The notes: generated by a model from the sequence alone, not told the origin. 64,000 bases of DNA from Lithodes maja (GCA_037953745.1 JBAKBP010007640.1:33958-97957), one strand, 5' to 3'; positions 48,764 through 60,454 are shown, counted from the stretch's first letter. Numbers and translations are program-made.

Positions 48764-51565
48764 ATAGTGCGTTTAAAAGAATTGAAAAATTTTCACAATC
48801 GTGGCCGGAGAGGTGGTAGGAATGTCCCCAAGCGAATTCCTATCATAAAAACACACAAAAAAGAACCTAAAAAAGTGACAGTAAAGAAACCATACGCACA
48901 TTTTGAGGTTCCCCGTATTTGATATAACCTCCCATCGTTGCTACTGTCCAATGTCACCTCTTTGTGCAATAAACTCGACTAACTTATTGTGACAGTTAAA
49001 CAAATTAGTGCTGATATTGTAGCAGTTACTGAAGCATGGCAAATCACCCCAGAAATATGCGTGATACAAGACTACGACCTCTTTCACCAACTTCGGACAG
49101 AGAGGAGGGGGGGAGGAGTAGCTATTTTCGCCCGGAAACAGCTGTGTGCATCTCGCCTGGATATTGAGGTCCCGGAGGGAATCGAAGCACTCTGGGTGAG
49201 AGTTAATCCCCCCTCCCACCCTCGTCACACTGCCTCCATTATCTACTGTGTGATCTACCACCCACCGGCCCCGCACTAATCAACCACATCATCGATACAT
49301 GTGATGATCTCAAACTCCAATTTCCATCAGCCAAGTTGGTGGTTTGTGGGGATTTCAATGAACTAGACACCAGTGAGATTCAAGAACAGCTGCATCTTTC
49401 ACAAATTGTTGACTTCCCCACCCACAACCACAACACTCTTGACCTTATCTTGACGGACATGGATGAGCAGTACCTCCCACCTGAACCTTTACCTCCTGTG
49501 GAATGCAGTACTCATCTCTCTGTGTTCTGGTCACCTGCCCCTACCACCTCCCATCAACAGACCCCCGTCATCCGGACCTACCGACCAACGCCAGACTCTG
49601 CAATGCGGGGGTTCGGGCAGTGGTTGGTTCATTACCCGTGAACGGAGGTTCTCACTGAAGAAGATGTCAATGCCAAATGGGACAACTTCGTATCTACCAC
49701 CACCGAAGCCTACCACCACTTTTTCCCCACCAAGAGGACCAAAATGCACCCCTCTGACGTCCCATGGATTACTCCTCGGATCAAGAGACTGATGCAGAAT
49801 CGGAATAAGGCCTTCTACACGGACAACAATCTCTACAAGGACCTACGCAACATTGTGATAAGGGAGATCCGTTGGGCGAAGAAGTCCTACTACCCTACAA
49901 AGATTCATCATTTAAAACAAACCAATATCAGTCAGTGGTACTCTAAAATTAAAAATCTTTGTGGCTTAAGTAGTGGGACTCCTTCGATCTCCTGTGTTTC
50001 CCATGTCCCTCGTGAAGATGCACCTGAACTGATAAATAATCACTTCTCTACCATATGCCAGACCCTCCCCAAACTAGACCGCACCAACCTCCCTGCCTTC
50101 CTCCCATCCCCTTCCCCCCCCAGTAACTGTCAAGAATATGAAGTGGCCAAAAAGCTTTCCAGTTTTAAATAAAAAAGATCAACAACCCCAGTAGACCTAC
50201 CCATGAAAATATACAAAGAATTTTCGGTTTGAATTTGCCACCCCCCTTTGCTCGATAATTAATGCCTCCTTAAGGCAAAGTAAATGCCCTGCAGACTGGA
50301 AAACTTCATACGTCACTTCAATTCCCAAAACCCCCTCCCCACATTCTCTTAATGAACTCAGACCAGTTGCCATAATGCCCATCCCTAGTCTAATCTGTGA
50401 GGACTTTGTATTCACCTGGGCTTACTCACAAATCCGTCACTTAATAGATCCCCAACAGTTTGGCAACGTAAAAACCTCCTCCACCACTCACTGTCTTATT
50501 AGCTTCCTAGATTATATTTACACAAATCTTGAGAGAGAAAGACTTCCCTCGCTCTTGCCTTTATTGACTTTAGGAAAACATTTGACCTTGTTGACCACAC
50601 CATCATCATCAACAAGGCCATAAAGTTGGGGCTACATCCTACCCTGGTTGCGTGGTTGACCGACTTCCTTAGTGACAGACGGCAAGCAGTGCGATATCAA
50701 GGCTTCATCTCCACCTTCCTAGACATCACATGTGGAGTCCCACAGGGCACAAAGATGGGGCCTCTATTGTTCCTCATCTTGATTAATGATGCCCTAAAGG
50801 ACACTCCATTCCACTGGAAGTACGTGGACGACTCGACAGTCGGCATTACTGTCGATAACACCTCCCCTAACTATTACCCCCTACAAGACATCCTCGACCG
50901 TCTTCAAGCCTGGACCACAGTCAATCATGTGACCATCAATCATGACAAGACAGTGGTCATGCACATCAACACCTCCGTTACCGACCTTCCTCCACCCACT
51001 GTCACAATTGGTCCTCATCCCCTTCAGCTTGTTGAGTCCACCAAACTCCTCGGAATCACTGTGGACAACAAGCTGAACTGGAAGAAACATGTGTCTACCA
51101 CAGTCAGGACCGCCACATACAAGTTGTTTATGCTAAGGCGGCTGAGATCCCTGGGGGCGCCGGAGAATGAGCTGAAGAGTATATATAGCATCTTCATACT
51201 CCCTAAGCTCACCTACGCCTCTCCCGCCTGGTCCTCCTCTCTAACCCTGACACAACCACGTCAATTGGAGAGAGTGCAGAAGAGGGCATGCAGGATCATC
51301 CTGGGTGGCACATACCCAGTGTACGAGGAAGCTCTCACCACCCTTAGCATTCCTGCACTTTCAACCCACCACTACAACACACTCAAGCAGTTTGCATCTA
51401 AGCTACTTGTTCACCCACGACACAGAAACTTACTTCCACCAGACGCCCCTAGACCAACACGTGCAGCTCAACACTTCAACACACTCCAACCAATAAGGGC
51501 AAGAACTGACAGATACAAAAATAGTCCTATCCCAACCATTGTAAATATTATTAATAATGTGTAAT
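48764..51565 (+). mobile_element. LINE-F, decayed non-LTR element with YVDD RT
   Basis: A plus-strand LINE remnant with endonuclease and RT pieces in several frames, starting just after (AC)n at 48746-48763. No poly(A); after the stop at 51562-51564 comes GT-rich sequence. It is a different lineage from LINE-A to LINE-E, judged by the RT wording. A clade name cannot be given from sequence reading alone. Confidence 0.75.
48945..51564 (+). pseudogene. LINE-F ORF2, broken
   Basis: Endonuclease parts: LLLSNVTSLCNKL at about 48936, VTEAW, GGGVAIFARK (about 49115), then VVCGDFNELD (about 49340) and STHLSVFWSP. A stop at about 49639 and a frame change follow. RT: the KTPS-type region is decayed; from 50626 a clean frame gives VAWLTDFLSDRRQAVRY, CGVPQGTKMGPLLFLILIND and catalytic WKYVDDSTVG (about 50816). 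The C-terminal region has SPAWSSSLTLTQPRQLERVQ. YVDD in place of FADD/YADD and GVPQGTKMGPL set it apart. Several stops and frameshifts in the first half make it inactive. Confidence 0.8.
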
Positions 51566-51599
51566 GCCGGCCTGTCACACCATACTGTATATACGCGCC

Positions 51600-51800
51600 C
51601 TCCTTTAATAATGTATGCATAAGTGTGTGTGCGTGTGTGTATTAGAATATATGTGTGTATTTGCTTGAGTTTGTTTATGTGTGTGTGTGTATATGTATAT
51701 GTGCATTTATGTATGTACAGTATATGTGTATGTATGTGTGCGTATATGTGTATGTATGTATGTATGTATGCGTTAATTAACTATATATGTGTGTGTCTAT
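51600..51800. repeat. GT/TATG-rich low-complexity sequence
   Basis: Irregular TGTG and TATG repeats after LINE-F. No gene. Confidence 0.8.
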
Positions 51801-51850
51801 AGTGTATACTGTTTGTGGTTCGAGGCTCGAGCCCGGCTGAGAGTATTCTA

Positions 51851-51851
<1 letters not shown>

Positions 51852-51937
<86 letters not shown>

Positions 51938-52000
51938 CACACCTACACACCTACACACACACACCTACACACCTACACACACACACCTACACACCTACAC
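51852..52000. repeat. (AC)n followed by CACCTACA variant repeats
   Basis: About 40 AC units to 51934, then tandem ACACCTAC-type units. Gives spurious Thr/His frames. Confidence 0.95.
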
Positions 52001-52089
52001 TGAAGAATGTCCCATATACTATAATTCCCCCCAGCTGTCTCTCCTTATTTTATATTCTTCTTTTGTTCTCTACCGAGGATTACCTCCCA

Positions 52090-53540
52090 TTGTAGTAGGC
52101 TTTACCTGACCCTACCTGTACGGACCCGTAGGCCATTTCGCCTTAACCCTTTTCAAACTCCTCATTTGATCTCTTCCGACGTTTGACATTCCATTCTAAT
52201 TGGCTACAGTCCTACAGACCTACAGTCCGTTGCCCCATTAACCCTTTTCCAATTCCCTCATTTAATCTCTCCCAAGGATTTAACTCCCCATTATTAGCCT
52301 CACCTGACCCTACCAGAACAGTTTTTGTATTTTTTTTTCTATGTGATTGAGGGAGGCAAAAAGGCATAACTGCCTATAGCGAGTGCCTCCCCATAGTTGA
52401 AAGAGTGACAGGGCCAAAATCAAGGGACGTTCGAGCCAAAATGCCTGGACACACAGAGTTTGAAGCAATTTAAGTCATAGGAAGAGGGAAAGACTGATTC
52501 TGGGAGAGAGTTCCAGAGCTCAGCTGTTGAGTAGAAGAAAGTTTGAGAGTAACGTTTCACTCTTGGGTTGGAGAGTTGCACAGAGTAGGGGTGGGATTGA
52601 GTTGCAAGACGGGTACCACGTGCCCTACGTAAAGGAGGTGGTATGCACTGGGATAGCTCTGAGGAACACTGATTATTATAGTAGCGAGAGAGATGCAACA
52701 TTGCGGCGGAGAGAGAGAGATTGCAGAGAGTTGGTGAGTGGACGGGAGTTAATGATACGAAAGGCCTTCCTTTCAACTTTGTCTAGGAGAGCAGTGTGAG
52801 AGGAACCTCCCCACACATAGTGAACAATACTCAATACAAGGCGCACTATGCCCCCTGTACAGAGCAAGAAGCTGTGCAGGGGAAAAGAACCCCCTAAGGC
52901 GGTTGAGCACACCCAGCTTCTGGGAGGCTGCCTTAGCAAGGCTGGTAATATGGTCCTTCCAAATGAGAGCAGAAGAAAAAGAGACACCAAGAATATTGAG
53001 AGAAGATGAAGGGTTGATTTTTGTATTGTTGAAGAATAAGGGATAGTCCGCTGGGAGATCCTGACGGGTAGATAGATGGAGAAATTGGGTTTTGGAAGCA
53101 TTAAAGTTAACAAGGTTTTCTCTGCCCCAATTGGAAATAGTATTTAGATCAGAATTTAAGAGTTCTATGGCTTCATTACGTTTGTCGTTGAGGATTGCTG
53201 GCTGGGGCGTTCTGAAAAACTAATGGAGTAGTGTAAGGTTGAGTCGTCTGCGTATGAATGGATGGGAATTAAGGTACAGTTAAGGAGATCATTTATAAAA
53301 ATTAGAAAGAGAATAGGAGATAGGACAGAGCCCTGAGGAACACCGGAGTTTATAGGGTGAGGAAGTGAACAATGGCCATCCACAACCGCAGCTATGGAAC
53401 GGCCGGAAAGGAAATTAGAGACAAAGGCACAGATGGAGGGATAGAAACTGAAGGAGGGTAGTTTAGAAATTAAAGATTTATGCCAGACTCTATCGAAGGC
53501 TTTCGATATGTCTAGTGCAATAGAAAAAGTCTCACCGAAG
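52090..53540 (-). mobile_element. LINE-G, 5'-truncated minus-strand LINE
   Basis: The 3' half of a LINE on the minus strand, with the RT start near 53540 and the C-terminus at about 52420. The 3' UTR (about 52090-52420) contains two related ~60-bp segments (for example CTACAGTCC and TTCCAATTCCCTCAT near 52210-52260), suggesting an internal repeat. The upstream part was lost at insertion. Confidence 0.7.
52420..53540 (-). pseudogene. LINE-G RT and C-terminal region
   Basis: Reading minus from 53540: DISKAFDRVWHKSLISKL, then SGVPQGSVLSPILFLIFIND (about 53340) and catalytic YADDSTLHYS. Next come the WGRENLVNFNASKTQFLHLS region (about 53130), CIEYCSL, and SYSVQLSNPRVKRYS-type C-terminal wording with WNSLPESVFP. 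Frame changes occur near 53165, 53115 and 52780. The palm aspartates are intact. The DISKAFDRVWH and GVPQGSVLSP wording suggests a jockey-group or related clade, unresolved here. Confidence 0.75.
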
Positions 53541-53770
53541 TCCCGAAAGGACTATGTATGTATGTTTGTTTGCATACGTGAGCGTTTATGTATACGGGCA
53601 TGTGCACACTTACTGCATGTTCTTATGTTCTTATATATGTATGTATATATATGCGTATTTATGTGTGTACGTATGCGTATATAATTATGTATGTTCTGTA
53701 TATATATGAGTACAATAAATGTGTACTGTATATGCACTGTAAATCACTTGCTCTCATGGTTAATTTATGA
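53541..53770. repeat. (TATG)-rich low-complexity sequence
   Basis: Imperfect TATG/TGTA units with a short TTCTTATG pair at about 53617. No gene. Confidence 0.8.
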
Positions 53771-53966
53771 TAATTTGTATTTTGCACTAGCATAATTATT
53801 GTATTAATTTCTTGTTTTAATGTAAAGTATATTATACTCACCCATTGTAAACTGAGCTTACCATTTTCATATCTGTACATCTCATGTTCATCCACTAATT
53901 GTAAAATGTGTATTTTCAGCTCATGAGGCTGCCATTCTTTAATAAACCGTTTATTATTATTATTAT

Positions 53967-53972
<6 letters not shown>
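53771..53972 (+). mobile_element. Retroelement 3'-end fragment with (ATT)n tail
   Basis: Ends TATTTTCAGCTCATGAGGCT, then AATAAACCG and ATT repeats, directly before (AC)n. Related in layout to 43883-44095. Confidence 0.55.

Positions 53973-54060
<88 letters not shown>
53973..54060. repeat. (AC)n microsatellite
   Basis: Nearly pure AC, one T interruption near 54002, immediately before a SINE head. Confidence 0.95.
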
Positions 54061-54062
<2 letters not shown>

Positions 54063-54502
54063 CCCGTAGCCTAGTAGGTAGAGCTCTCGTCTCACACACG
54101 AGGGGTCGGGGGTTCAATCCCGGCCGGGCGGAGACAAATTGGGCTTGTCTCCTTTCATGTGTTAGCCTCAGTTCACCTAGCTGTAAATAGGTACCTGGAA
54201 TAAGTGGACGACGTTGTGACGTCCCATCTGGGGTTGGCAAAAATGGTACAAGGCGAGATGGGTATCATATGGTTCACCTAAGCTGATGGCTACCTAAGCC
54301 TTCGGGCGAGACGGTACCGTCTATAGTGAGAATGGTACCATACAGATCCACCCTAAGCCTTCGTTTCCGATGTCGCCAATTGGCTAAAAATACACACTAC
54401 ACACACATCCACAGCCATTCCAACGATACATATAACACCTACACATATAGGAGGCGGGAAATAACGAGCATGCTCACTCCCGCAATACAACTAGAGTAAG
54501 TA
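54061..54502 (+). mobile_element. tRNA-Val-derived SINE, tail type E (complete)
   Basis: Head at 54061-54131: A box TAGCCTAGTAGGT, CAC anticodon loop, B box GGTTCAATCCC. Body as in 37966-38270. Tail GGCGGGAAATAACGAGCATG, then one ACAACTAGAGTAAGT, before (AC)n at 54501-54521. This is the complete form of the copy at 37966 and shows that the type-E tail goes with this head. Confidence 0.9.
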
Positions 54503-54522
54503 CACACACACACACACACACA

Positions 54523-54602
54523 TCCAAAAATTGGATAAAAAGTAGACTGAGAGACGGGACAACACGAGCTTAGCTCAACTCCTGTAAACTACAATTAGGT
54601 AA

Positions 54603-54605
<3 letters not shown>
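54523..54605 (+). mobile_element. LINE-D-like 3'-end fragment
   Basis: About 80 bp matching the LINE-D 3' end with differences: GGGACAACACGAGCTTAGCT versus GGACAACACGAGCGCTGCTC, and CCTGTAAACTACAATTAGGTA. (AC)n on both sides (54501-54521 and 54606-54675). Confidence 0.8.
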
Positions 54606-54682
<77 letters not shown>

Positions 54683-54712
54683 TATCCCTTGCCCCTTGCC
54701 CCTTGCCCCTTG
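54606..54712. repeat. (AC)n and (CCCCTTG)n repeats
   Basis: About 35 AC units, a short TATATAT, then four CCCCTTG units at about 54686-54712. Confidence 0.9.
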
Positions 54713-54855
54713 CATATCCCACTCAGTCGCCTCTCAACACTGGAAGGGTGAGCACCGTACTCTGTAGCCCCTTTTTATTTTATTCTATTTTCAAGCATAC
54801 ACTATTATAGATATTCGTTATGACCATAGCCTTATTCAATTTTATGGTTTCTTAA

Positions 54856-55191
54856 GGGGGCCCATCTCGTTTTTGTTTTCTCTCGCTTTCTTCCTCTCTC
54901 TCTCTGGGTTGTATCCATTCGGCTCTTTTCAGCCTACTGTTTTAAGACGTTTATCCCCATTCAGGTGTCGTTTTACCGCGAGCTAGCATATTTAAAAAAA
55001 CAAAATTGACAGCAGGCTAAATTTTTCGATAGAAAAATTTCTCTGACAAAGCCGGGTTTCTCCATACAATGCTGGGCGAGCGGTACACTTGGATGGGGAT
55101 AAACGTCTTAAAACAGTAGGCTGAATGGGGCCGAATGGATACAAGCCAGATAAAGAGAGAAAAGGAGAAAACAAAACAAGGTCATCGCCCC
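54856..55191. mobile_element. TTAA-flanked fold-back element (336 bp)
   Basis: TTAA at 54852-54855 and 55192-55195. The arms are inverted copies (GTATCCATTCGGCTC on the left, GGGCCGAATGGATAC on the right), with TGTTTTAAGACGTTTATCC inside. The same family is at 61787-62154. The ends start GGGGGCCC, not the CCC of piggyBac termini, so the mobiliser is uncertain. Confidence 0.75.
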
Positions 55192-55199
55192 TTAACCCG

Positions 55200-55260
55200 G
55201 CAAGCGCGATAGGCCTCACGGAAGGCTTCCTATAGGGAACGCGATAGGCCTCACGGAAGC
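55200..55260. repeat. Short direct duplication
   Basis: GCGATAGGCCTCACGGAAG occurs at about 55205 and again at about 55240, close to the RTE 3' tail. Confidence 0.8.
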
Positions 55261-57890
55261 TATCTATCTATCTATCTATTGCCTGACGCCGTGATCCCCG
55301 AAGGGGTGGCCACGAACGAACCGCCCCCATGCACCTCTGTCCCCAGTCAGTCGACGCCCCTCCCCCCAACCAGCACCGCCTTCATTCATGTAGTTCCTCA
55401 CTCCATCCTTCCACCTCATATTCGGTCTACCTCTCCCCCTCTACCTCGCTCTCGTACACCCTCTTAGTCATTCTCTCGCTTTCCATACGTTCCATATGGC
55501 CGAACCATCTCAAGTTGTTCCTTTTCACACTTTCCAGCACATCTACCTCCACACCACACCTCCTTCTTACTTCCTCATTAGTCTCTATCCCTCCATGTAA
55601 TTCCGCACGCACTCCTTAAGTAATTCATTTCCACTGCTCTCACTCTTGGTCTGAGTCTCTCAACCAACGTCCATGCTTCGCTTCCGTAAGTCAGTGTCGG
55701 GATTACCACACTGTCATGCAAGGACTTCTTCACTTCCATACTGACCACCCTATTTCTTGTTACTGCTTTTAGCATTCCTACAACCCTCTTCCCCTGTTGT
55801 ACCCTCTCCCGCACCTCTTCATCCATAGTCCCATCTTTACTCAACACACTGCCCAGATACTTAAAAGAGTTGACGATCTCCATAGCCTGACCGTTCAGCT
55901 TCACCTCACACTCTGTGACTTCACCCCTTTCGAAGACCATAACCTTGCTCTTCCCCGTATTTACCTTCAAATTCCGTTTTTCGCACACTGTTCCAAACTC
56001 ATTTACCAGACCCTGCAACTCCCATTCATTATCACTCATCAGAACTGTATCATCCGCAAACAGCAGTATAGGTAGCTTCCACTCAATTCCCTCCCTTTTC
56101 AGCGATACACCAACATCCACTGCTCTTGATAGTATTTATTTCATAACTCCATCCATATATACAGTAAACAACCACGGGGACATCACACACCCCTGTTTCA
56201 AACCAACATTCAGGTCAAAGAACTCGCTCTGCTCACTCTCCACACGTACTGCCGCCTTTGCACCCTCATACATGCTCTTCACTGCTTTCAGCAACTTGCC
56301 CTCTACTCCGTATATTCTAAGTACTTTCCACAAACCTTCTCTATCCACTCTGTCATAGGCCTTCTCCAAGTCCATAAAGGCAACATACACCTTTTGCTTC
56401 TTCTCCAGATACTTCTCCACAACACAATTCAAGGTAAAAATCTGATCTACACATCCTCTTCCCTTCCTAAAGCCTCCCTGCTCGTCGCCTATCCATTTCT
56501 CCGTTCTCACTCTCTCAATCACTACCCTACTGTATACCTTCCCTACTACGCTTAGAAGACATATTCCTCGGTGGTTACCACACACTTCTCTTTCCCCTTT
56601 GCCCTTATATAGGGGGACTATTATGCCAGTCTTCCAGTCATCGGGTGCACTCCCCTTCTCCCATGCTAGTTTGCACATTTTCCATACCCATTCTATCACT
56701 ATCTCACCACCATACCTCAACATTTCCCCACACACTCCATCTGTTCCTGGTGCTTTCCCCAACTTCACTCTTTTCATGGCTTCCCACACTTCTGACCTCC
56801 TGATCCCCACCTCCTCCTCCACTACTTCTCTTCTTCTCCCTCCCATACCATATCCAGCTATGTTTGCTGGCTCTTCATTCCTTTCATTTAGCAACTCACT
56901 GAAGTACTCCCTCCATCTTTCGACTCTCTCTTGCTTCTCGGCTAGCATTCTCCCATTCTTATCTTTCACACCCTTACTGTTTCCCTTGCTACCTTCCCTA
57001 ACTTTCTTGACTTCTTTCCAGAACAGTTTCTTACTCTCCCTCCATTTTACACTCAGATTCCTTCCAAATTCCTCATCTACTCTTCTCTTACTTTCCTTCA
57101 CTACTCTCTTCACCACCCTCTTACTCTCCACGTACCTCGCTCGTTTCGGTCTCTCGGAATCTTCATTCCCTCTACTACCCAACCACTCTCTATATGCTTT
57201 CTTCTTTTCTTCCACAGCTATTCTTACCTCTTCTGTCCACCATGCTGTACCTTTCACTCCCCTCCCTCTTCTCCTCACTCCACACACCTCCTCACATGCT
57301 GCACAGATCTCCTCCTTAAACACCTTGCTCATCTCCTCCACTTCCTCCATAACTTCCAGGTCGAACCCACCTAGTCGTCTTTCCACTGCTCTCCTGTACT
57401 CCTCCCTGACTTCCTCCTCCTGCAACCTCTCCACCCTCCTCACCATTCCACCCTCCTCTCGCCTCCCTCCCGCTCTCCTCACCCACTTCTTTTGTATCCT
57501 AACCTTAGCTACCACTACATAATGATCAGACAGACCCCCTCCAATACCCCTATACACCTAGCATCCATCACAGATTTCTTCATTCGTTCATCCACACATA
57601 CATAATCAATCAATGACTTTCGTTCCACCACTGTCTTATCCTTCATCGTCAACATCCGTTTCCACGTGTACCTGTGGATCATTCTGTGTCGGAAGAAGGT
57701 GTTGGCTATCCACAGCCTCCTCCCCACACATACGTCCACAAGTGCACTACCATTCCCATTCACCTCTGATGGTACCCCCCACCCTCCCACCACTCCCTCA
57801 ACTTTCCTATCACCCACCTTACCATTCATATCCCCAATCAGAAATATTCTTTCGTTCTTGTCAAACTTCTCCAGAAGCAAGACCATAAAA
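55257..57890 (-). mobile_element. LINE-H, RTE-type LINE, minus strand, broken
   Basis: Endonuclease, RT and a C-terminal RTE signature in order on the minus strand. The 3' tail is a GATA-type tandem repeat (the CTAT repeat at 55258-55278 on the plus strand), usual for RTE elements. 5' truncated near 57890 within the endonuclease. At least three frame breaks. Confidence 0.85.
55427..57886 (-). pseudogene. LINE-H endonuclease-reverse transcriptase (RTE)
   Basis: From the 5' side: GDMNGKVGDRKV (about 57830), HRYTWKRM, SLIDYVCVDERMKKSV, then a frame break near 57540 and LSDHYVVVAKVRI. RT: GKAPGTDGVCGEMLRYGG, PLYKGKGEREVCGNHRGICLL, GGFRKGRGCVDQIFTL, AFMDLEKAYDRVDREGL and VGLKQGCVMSPWLFTVY (about 56190). 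A second break near 56130 precedes catalytic FADDTVLMSDN (about 56055), YLGSVLSKDG and TLTYGSEAWTL. The final NNLRWFGHMERM (about 55520), after another frame change near 55600, is typical of RTE. Catalytic residues kept, frames broken. Confidence 0.85.
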
Positions 57891-57939
57891 AAAAGCCTTC
57901 CAAAAAAAAAAAGGGCCTATCAAAACAAAGGAATTTGTC

Positions 57940-58462
57940 TCTAGGTGAGATAATTCCCCTCCAGTACTCATCCATGTAAATCTCACCCACCCCCCTCCCC
58001 TCCTTCCCCACCTTATTCCCCCCCTCCCTCCCCTCCTCAATTTTCACCTATTTTTCCTCTTATCATCATCATTTATCGGTTATTTTTCTCTCCCGCGATA
58101 ATGTAGCACAAGTGGGTTGCAGAAAAGATCGTTATGTAACACCCAGACACCGGCCCACACCGCCCCGCTCGTCTCAGTTACCTCACAGACAGCGAGAGAT
58201 GAGGGTTGCCTGTGGCTCTCTCTCGCCTGAGATTATGACCGGGTGGCCAATATCTTCGTTTTTCACCACGGTCCACCCAAATGCTTTTCCCACTTATTTT
58301 AGCACTCTTGAAGGTTCATATATACATCATATATGTAAAATAAAAGCATACCGAAAACAAATAATGCTCTATATTGTAAATATAACGAATTCTGTCAGAA
58401 TCCAAGGCTAGAAATGCACAAATAACTACCCTAGCCCCTAGGTCTATTTCGCGCTTGTCAGG
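57940..58462. mobile_element. Diverged TTAA-type MITE related to pB-M1
   Basis: Carries the shared core TCACCTATTTTTCCTCTTAT (58036-58055) and the CACCCAAATGCTTTTCCCAC block, and ends in GCGCTTGTCAGG before TTAA at 58463-58466, like the pB-M1 end GCACTTCAGAGG. The left end is not clearly defined. Confidence 0.55.
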
Positions 58463-58466
58463 TTAA

Positions 58467-58656
58467 CAGTGTATTATCGTGCTATCAATAATATAGACGT
58501 ATAAGGGTGGCGGCGACGCCGTGGCCTTGCCTCAGAGAACACCAAGGGAGCAACACCCTCTTGAGGCAGAAGCGCTTCAAGGTAAATTCAAGGTAAATCC
58601 AACCAAGCATATAATTAGTTGGTGTGGAGTTGTGTATTAATTTGGGTCAACTGTGC
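58467..58656. repeat. Segment repeated at 60190-60297
   Basis: TAATTAGTTGGTGTGGAGTT with the following GTGCTTAACC recurs at about 60248-60297 with small differences. No gene. Confidence 0.65.
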
Positions 58657-58660
58657 TTAA

Positions 58661-59918
58661 CCTCTGAAGTGCACACGGGGGTAAATGAAAACCTCCCCCT
58701 GTGCTGACGTATTTGAGGTTTTTCGTCACTAAAATATTCATTGTACCATTAACCCGGGAGCTGCGGGAAGACTCTTAAGAGTTCCCCCGGCGGACTGCGG
58801 GAAGACTCTCCTGAGTAAGTAAAACTAAAAATCAACTTTTTACATCGAAAAAAAAAAAATATATTTTTATTTTTTTATTTTTTTACTTTTTTTTTTGGCC
58901 CCTGGGCCATGCAAAATCTCAGTCCTCTACCTCCCCTCCTTCCCCACTTTCCTCCTATTCCTCAGTTATCACCTATTTTCCCTATTATTCCCTTATTCTG
59001 AGGTATATTTTCGTGCTAACATTAGCGAGTTGCAAGCAGGGTGTTGTCATCACTGATGGCCATCGAGTGCAAGAGAGAGAGAGAGAGTATCGATCGACTG
59101 TGTCGCAGTGGCCTTGGGGAAAATGGGCGGGAAGGTAGCTTGCCTCACCCATACATTATACAACTCGCGGGCTATATCTCCGATTTTGACCATCCAAACG
59201 CTGTTTTCACTCGTTTTATTGTTGTTTCAGGTTAATACCTTTATAATCAACCCATAATAGGCGCATATGGATAATTATTAATGCTATTAATGGTACAATG
59301 AATATTTTAGTGACGAAAAACCTCAAATACGTCAGCACAGGGGGAGGTTTTCATTTACCCCCGTGCGCACTTCAGAGGTTAATTGCATTAATAATTATCC
59401 ATATGCGCCTATTATGGGTTGATTATAAAGGTATTAACCTGAAACAACAATAAAACGAGTGAAAACAGCGTTTGGATGGTCAAAATCGGAGATATAGCCC
59501 GCGAGTTGTATAATGTATGGGTGAGGCAAGCTACCTTCCCGCCAATTTTCCCCAAGGCCACTGCGACACAGTCGATCGATACTCTCTCTCTCTCTCTTGC
59601 ACTCGATTGCTATCAGTGATGACAACACCCTGCTTGCAACTCGCTAATGTTAGCACGAAAATATACCTCAGAATAAGGGAATAATAGGGAAAATAGGTGA
59701 TAACTGAGGGATAGGAGGAAAGTGGGGAAGGAGGGGAGGTAGAGGACTGAGATTTTGCATGGCCCAGGGGCCAAAAAAAAATAAAAAAATAAAAAAATAA
59801 AAATAAAAAAAAATAAAAAATTTCGATGTCAAAAGTTGATTTTTAGTTTTACTTACTCAGGAGAGTCTTCCCGCAGTCCGCCGGGGGAACTCTTAAGAGT
59901 CTTCCCGCAGCTCCCGGG
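58661..59918 (-). mobile_element. pB-M1 MITE carrying a nested pB-M1 copy
   Basis: The outer copy has its left end CCTCTGAAGTGC at 58661 (TTAA at 58657-58660) and its right end CCCGGG closing at 59918 (TTAA at 59919-59922). It is split at a TTAA in its own sequence (58749-58752) by the inner copy and resumes at 59383. Outer parts are 58661-58752 and 59383-59918. Confidence 0.9.
58753..59378 (+). mobile_element. Nested pB-M1 MITE (626 bp)
   Basis: The inner copy, opposite in orientation to the outer one: CCCGGGAGCTGCGG at 58753, ending in GCACTTCAGAGG at 59378. TTAA at 58749-58752 and 59379-59382. Very similar to the outer copy, so the two insertions may not be far apart in time. Confidence 0.9.
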
Positions 59919-59922
59919 TTAA

Positions 59923-60450
59923 GGGGAGATGGGTCGTTTTTCTGGTCCCTCTTCGCCCTCATGTTTAGCTCCATTAGTTTTCAGATTTTAAGACATTCGT
60001 TCCATTAGTTTGGCGATTCTGAGACCTTTCGCCCCATTTCTGTCAATTTTAAGACCTTTCGTACCATTTAGGTGTCGATTTTTTCTAGGCGAGCGATAGC
60101 GAGCCTGTAATTTAAGAGGATTAAAGGGGGTCTAGGGGGTGTAATTATAAGCTTGATGGAGGTCTAGGGAACAAACTAAAAAAAAATCCCGTTAACAGTA
60201 TATTCTCGTTTTATTTATTATTAATAGGTATTATCAAGCCAAGCAATAATTAGTTGGTGTGGATTTGTGTATTATTTTGGGGCAGTTGTGCTTAACCCTA
60301 TTCAGTCCGGGGAAAGTATTTTTTTGGAACTCCCATGGTTTGCTCCATTGGTTTGGAGATTTTATGACGTTTCACCCCATTTGGTGATGATTAGACTTTT
60401 CACCCCATTCAGGCATCGATATTATTCTGAGCTAGCGATACCGAGCCTGT
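59923..60450. other. Degenerate fold-back-type repeats; no gene
   Basis: Contains several GGCGATT/TTTAAGACCTTTCGCCCC-like units at about 59960-60070 and 60330-60420, related to sequence at 60740-60870. They resemble decayed members of the fold-back family. Also holds the segment repeated from 58467-58656. Confidence 0.5.
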
Positions 60451-60451
60451 A

Positions 60452-60454
<3 letters not shown>

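Noticed and set aside
51789..52109. Thr/His-rich protein
   Set aside because: Translation of the (AC)n repeat.
56599..57522. 307-codon plus-strand Ser/Leu-rich frame
   Set aside because: Antisense shadow of the RTE ORF, which has clear RT motifs on the minus strand.
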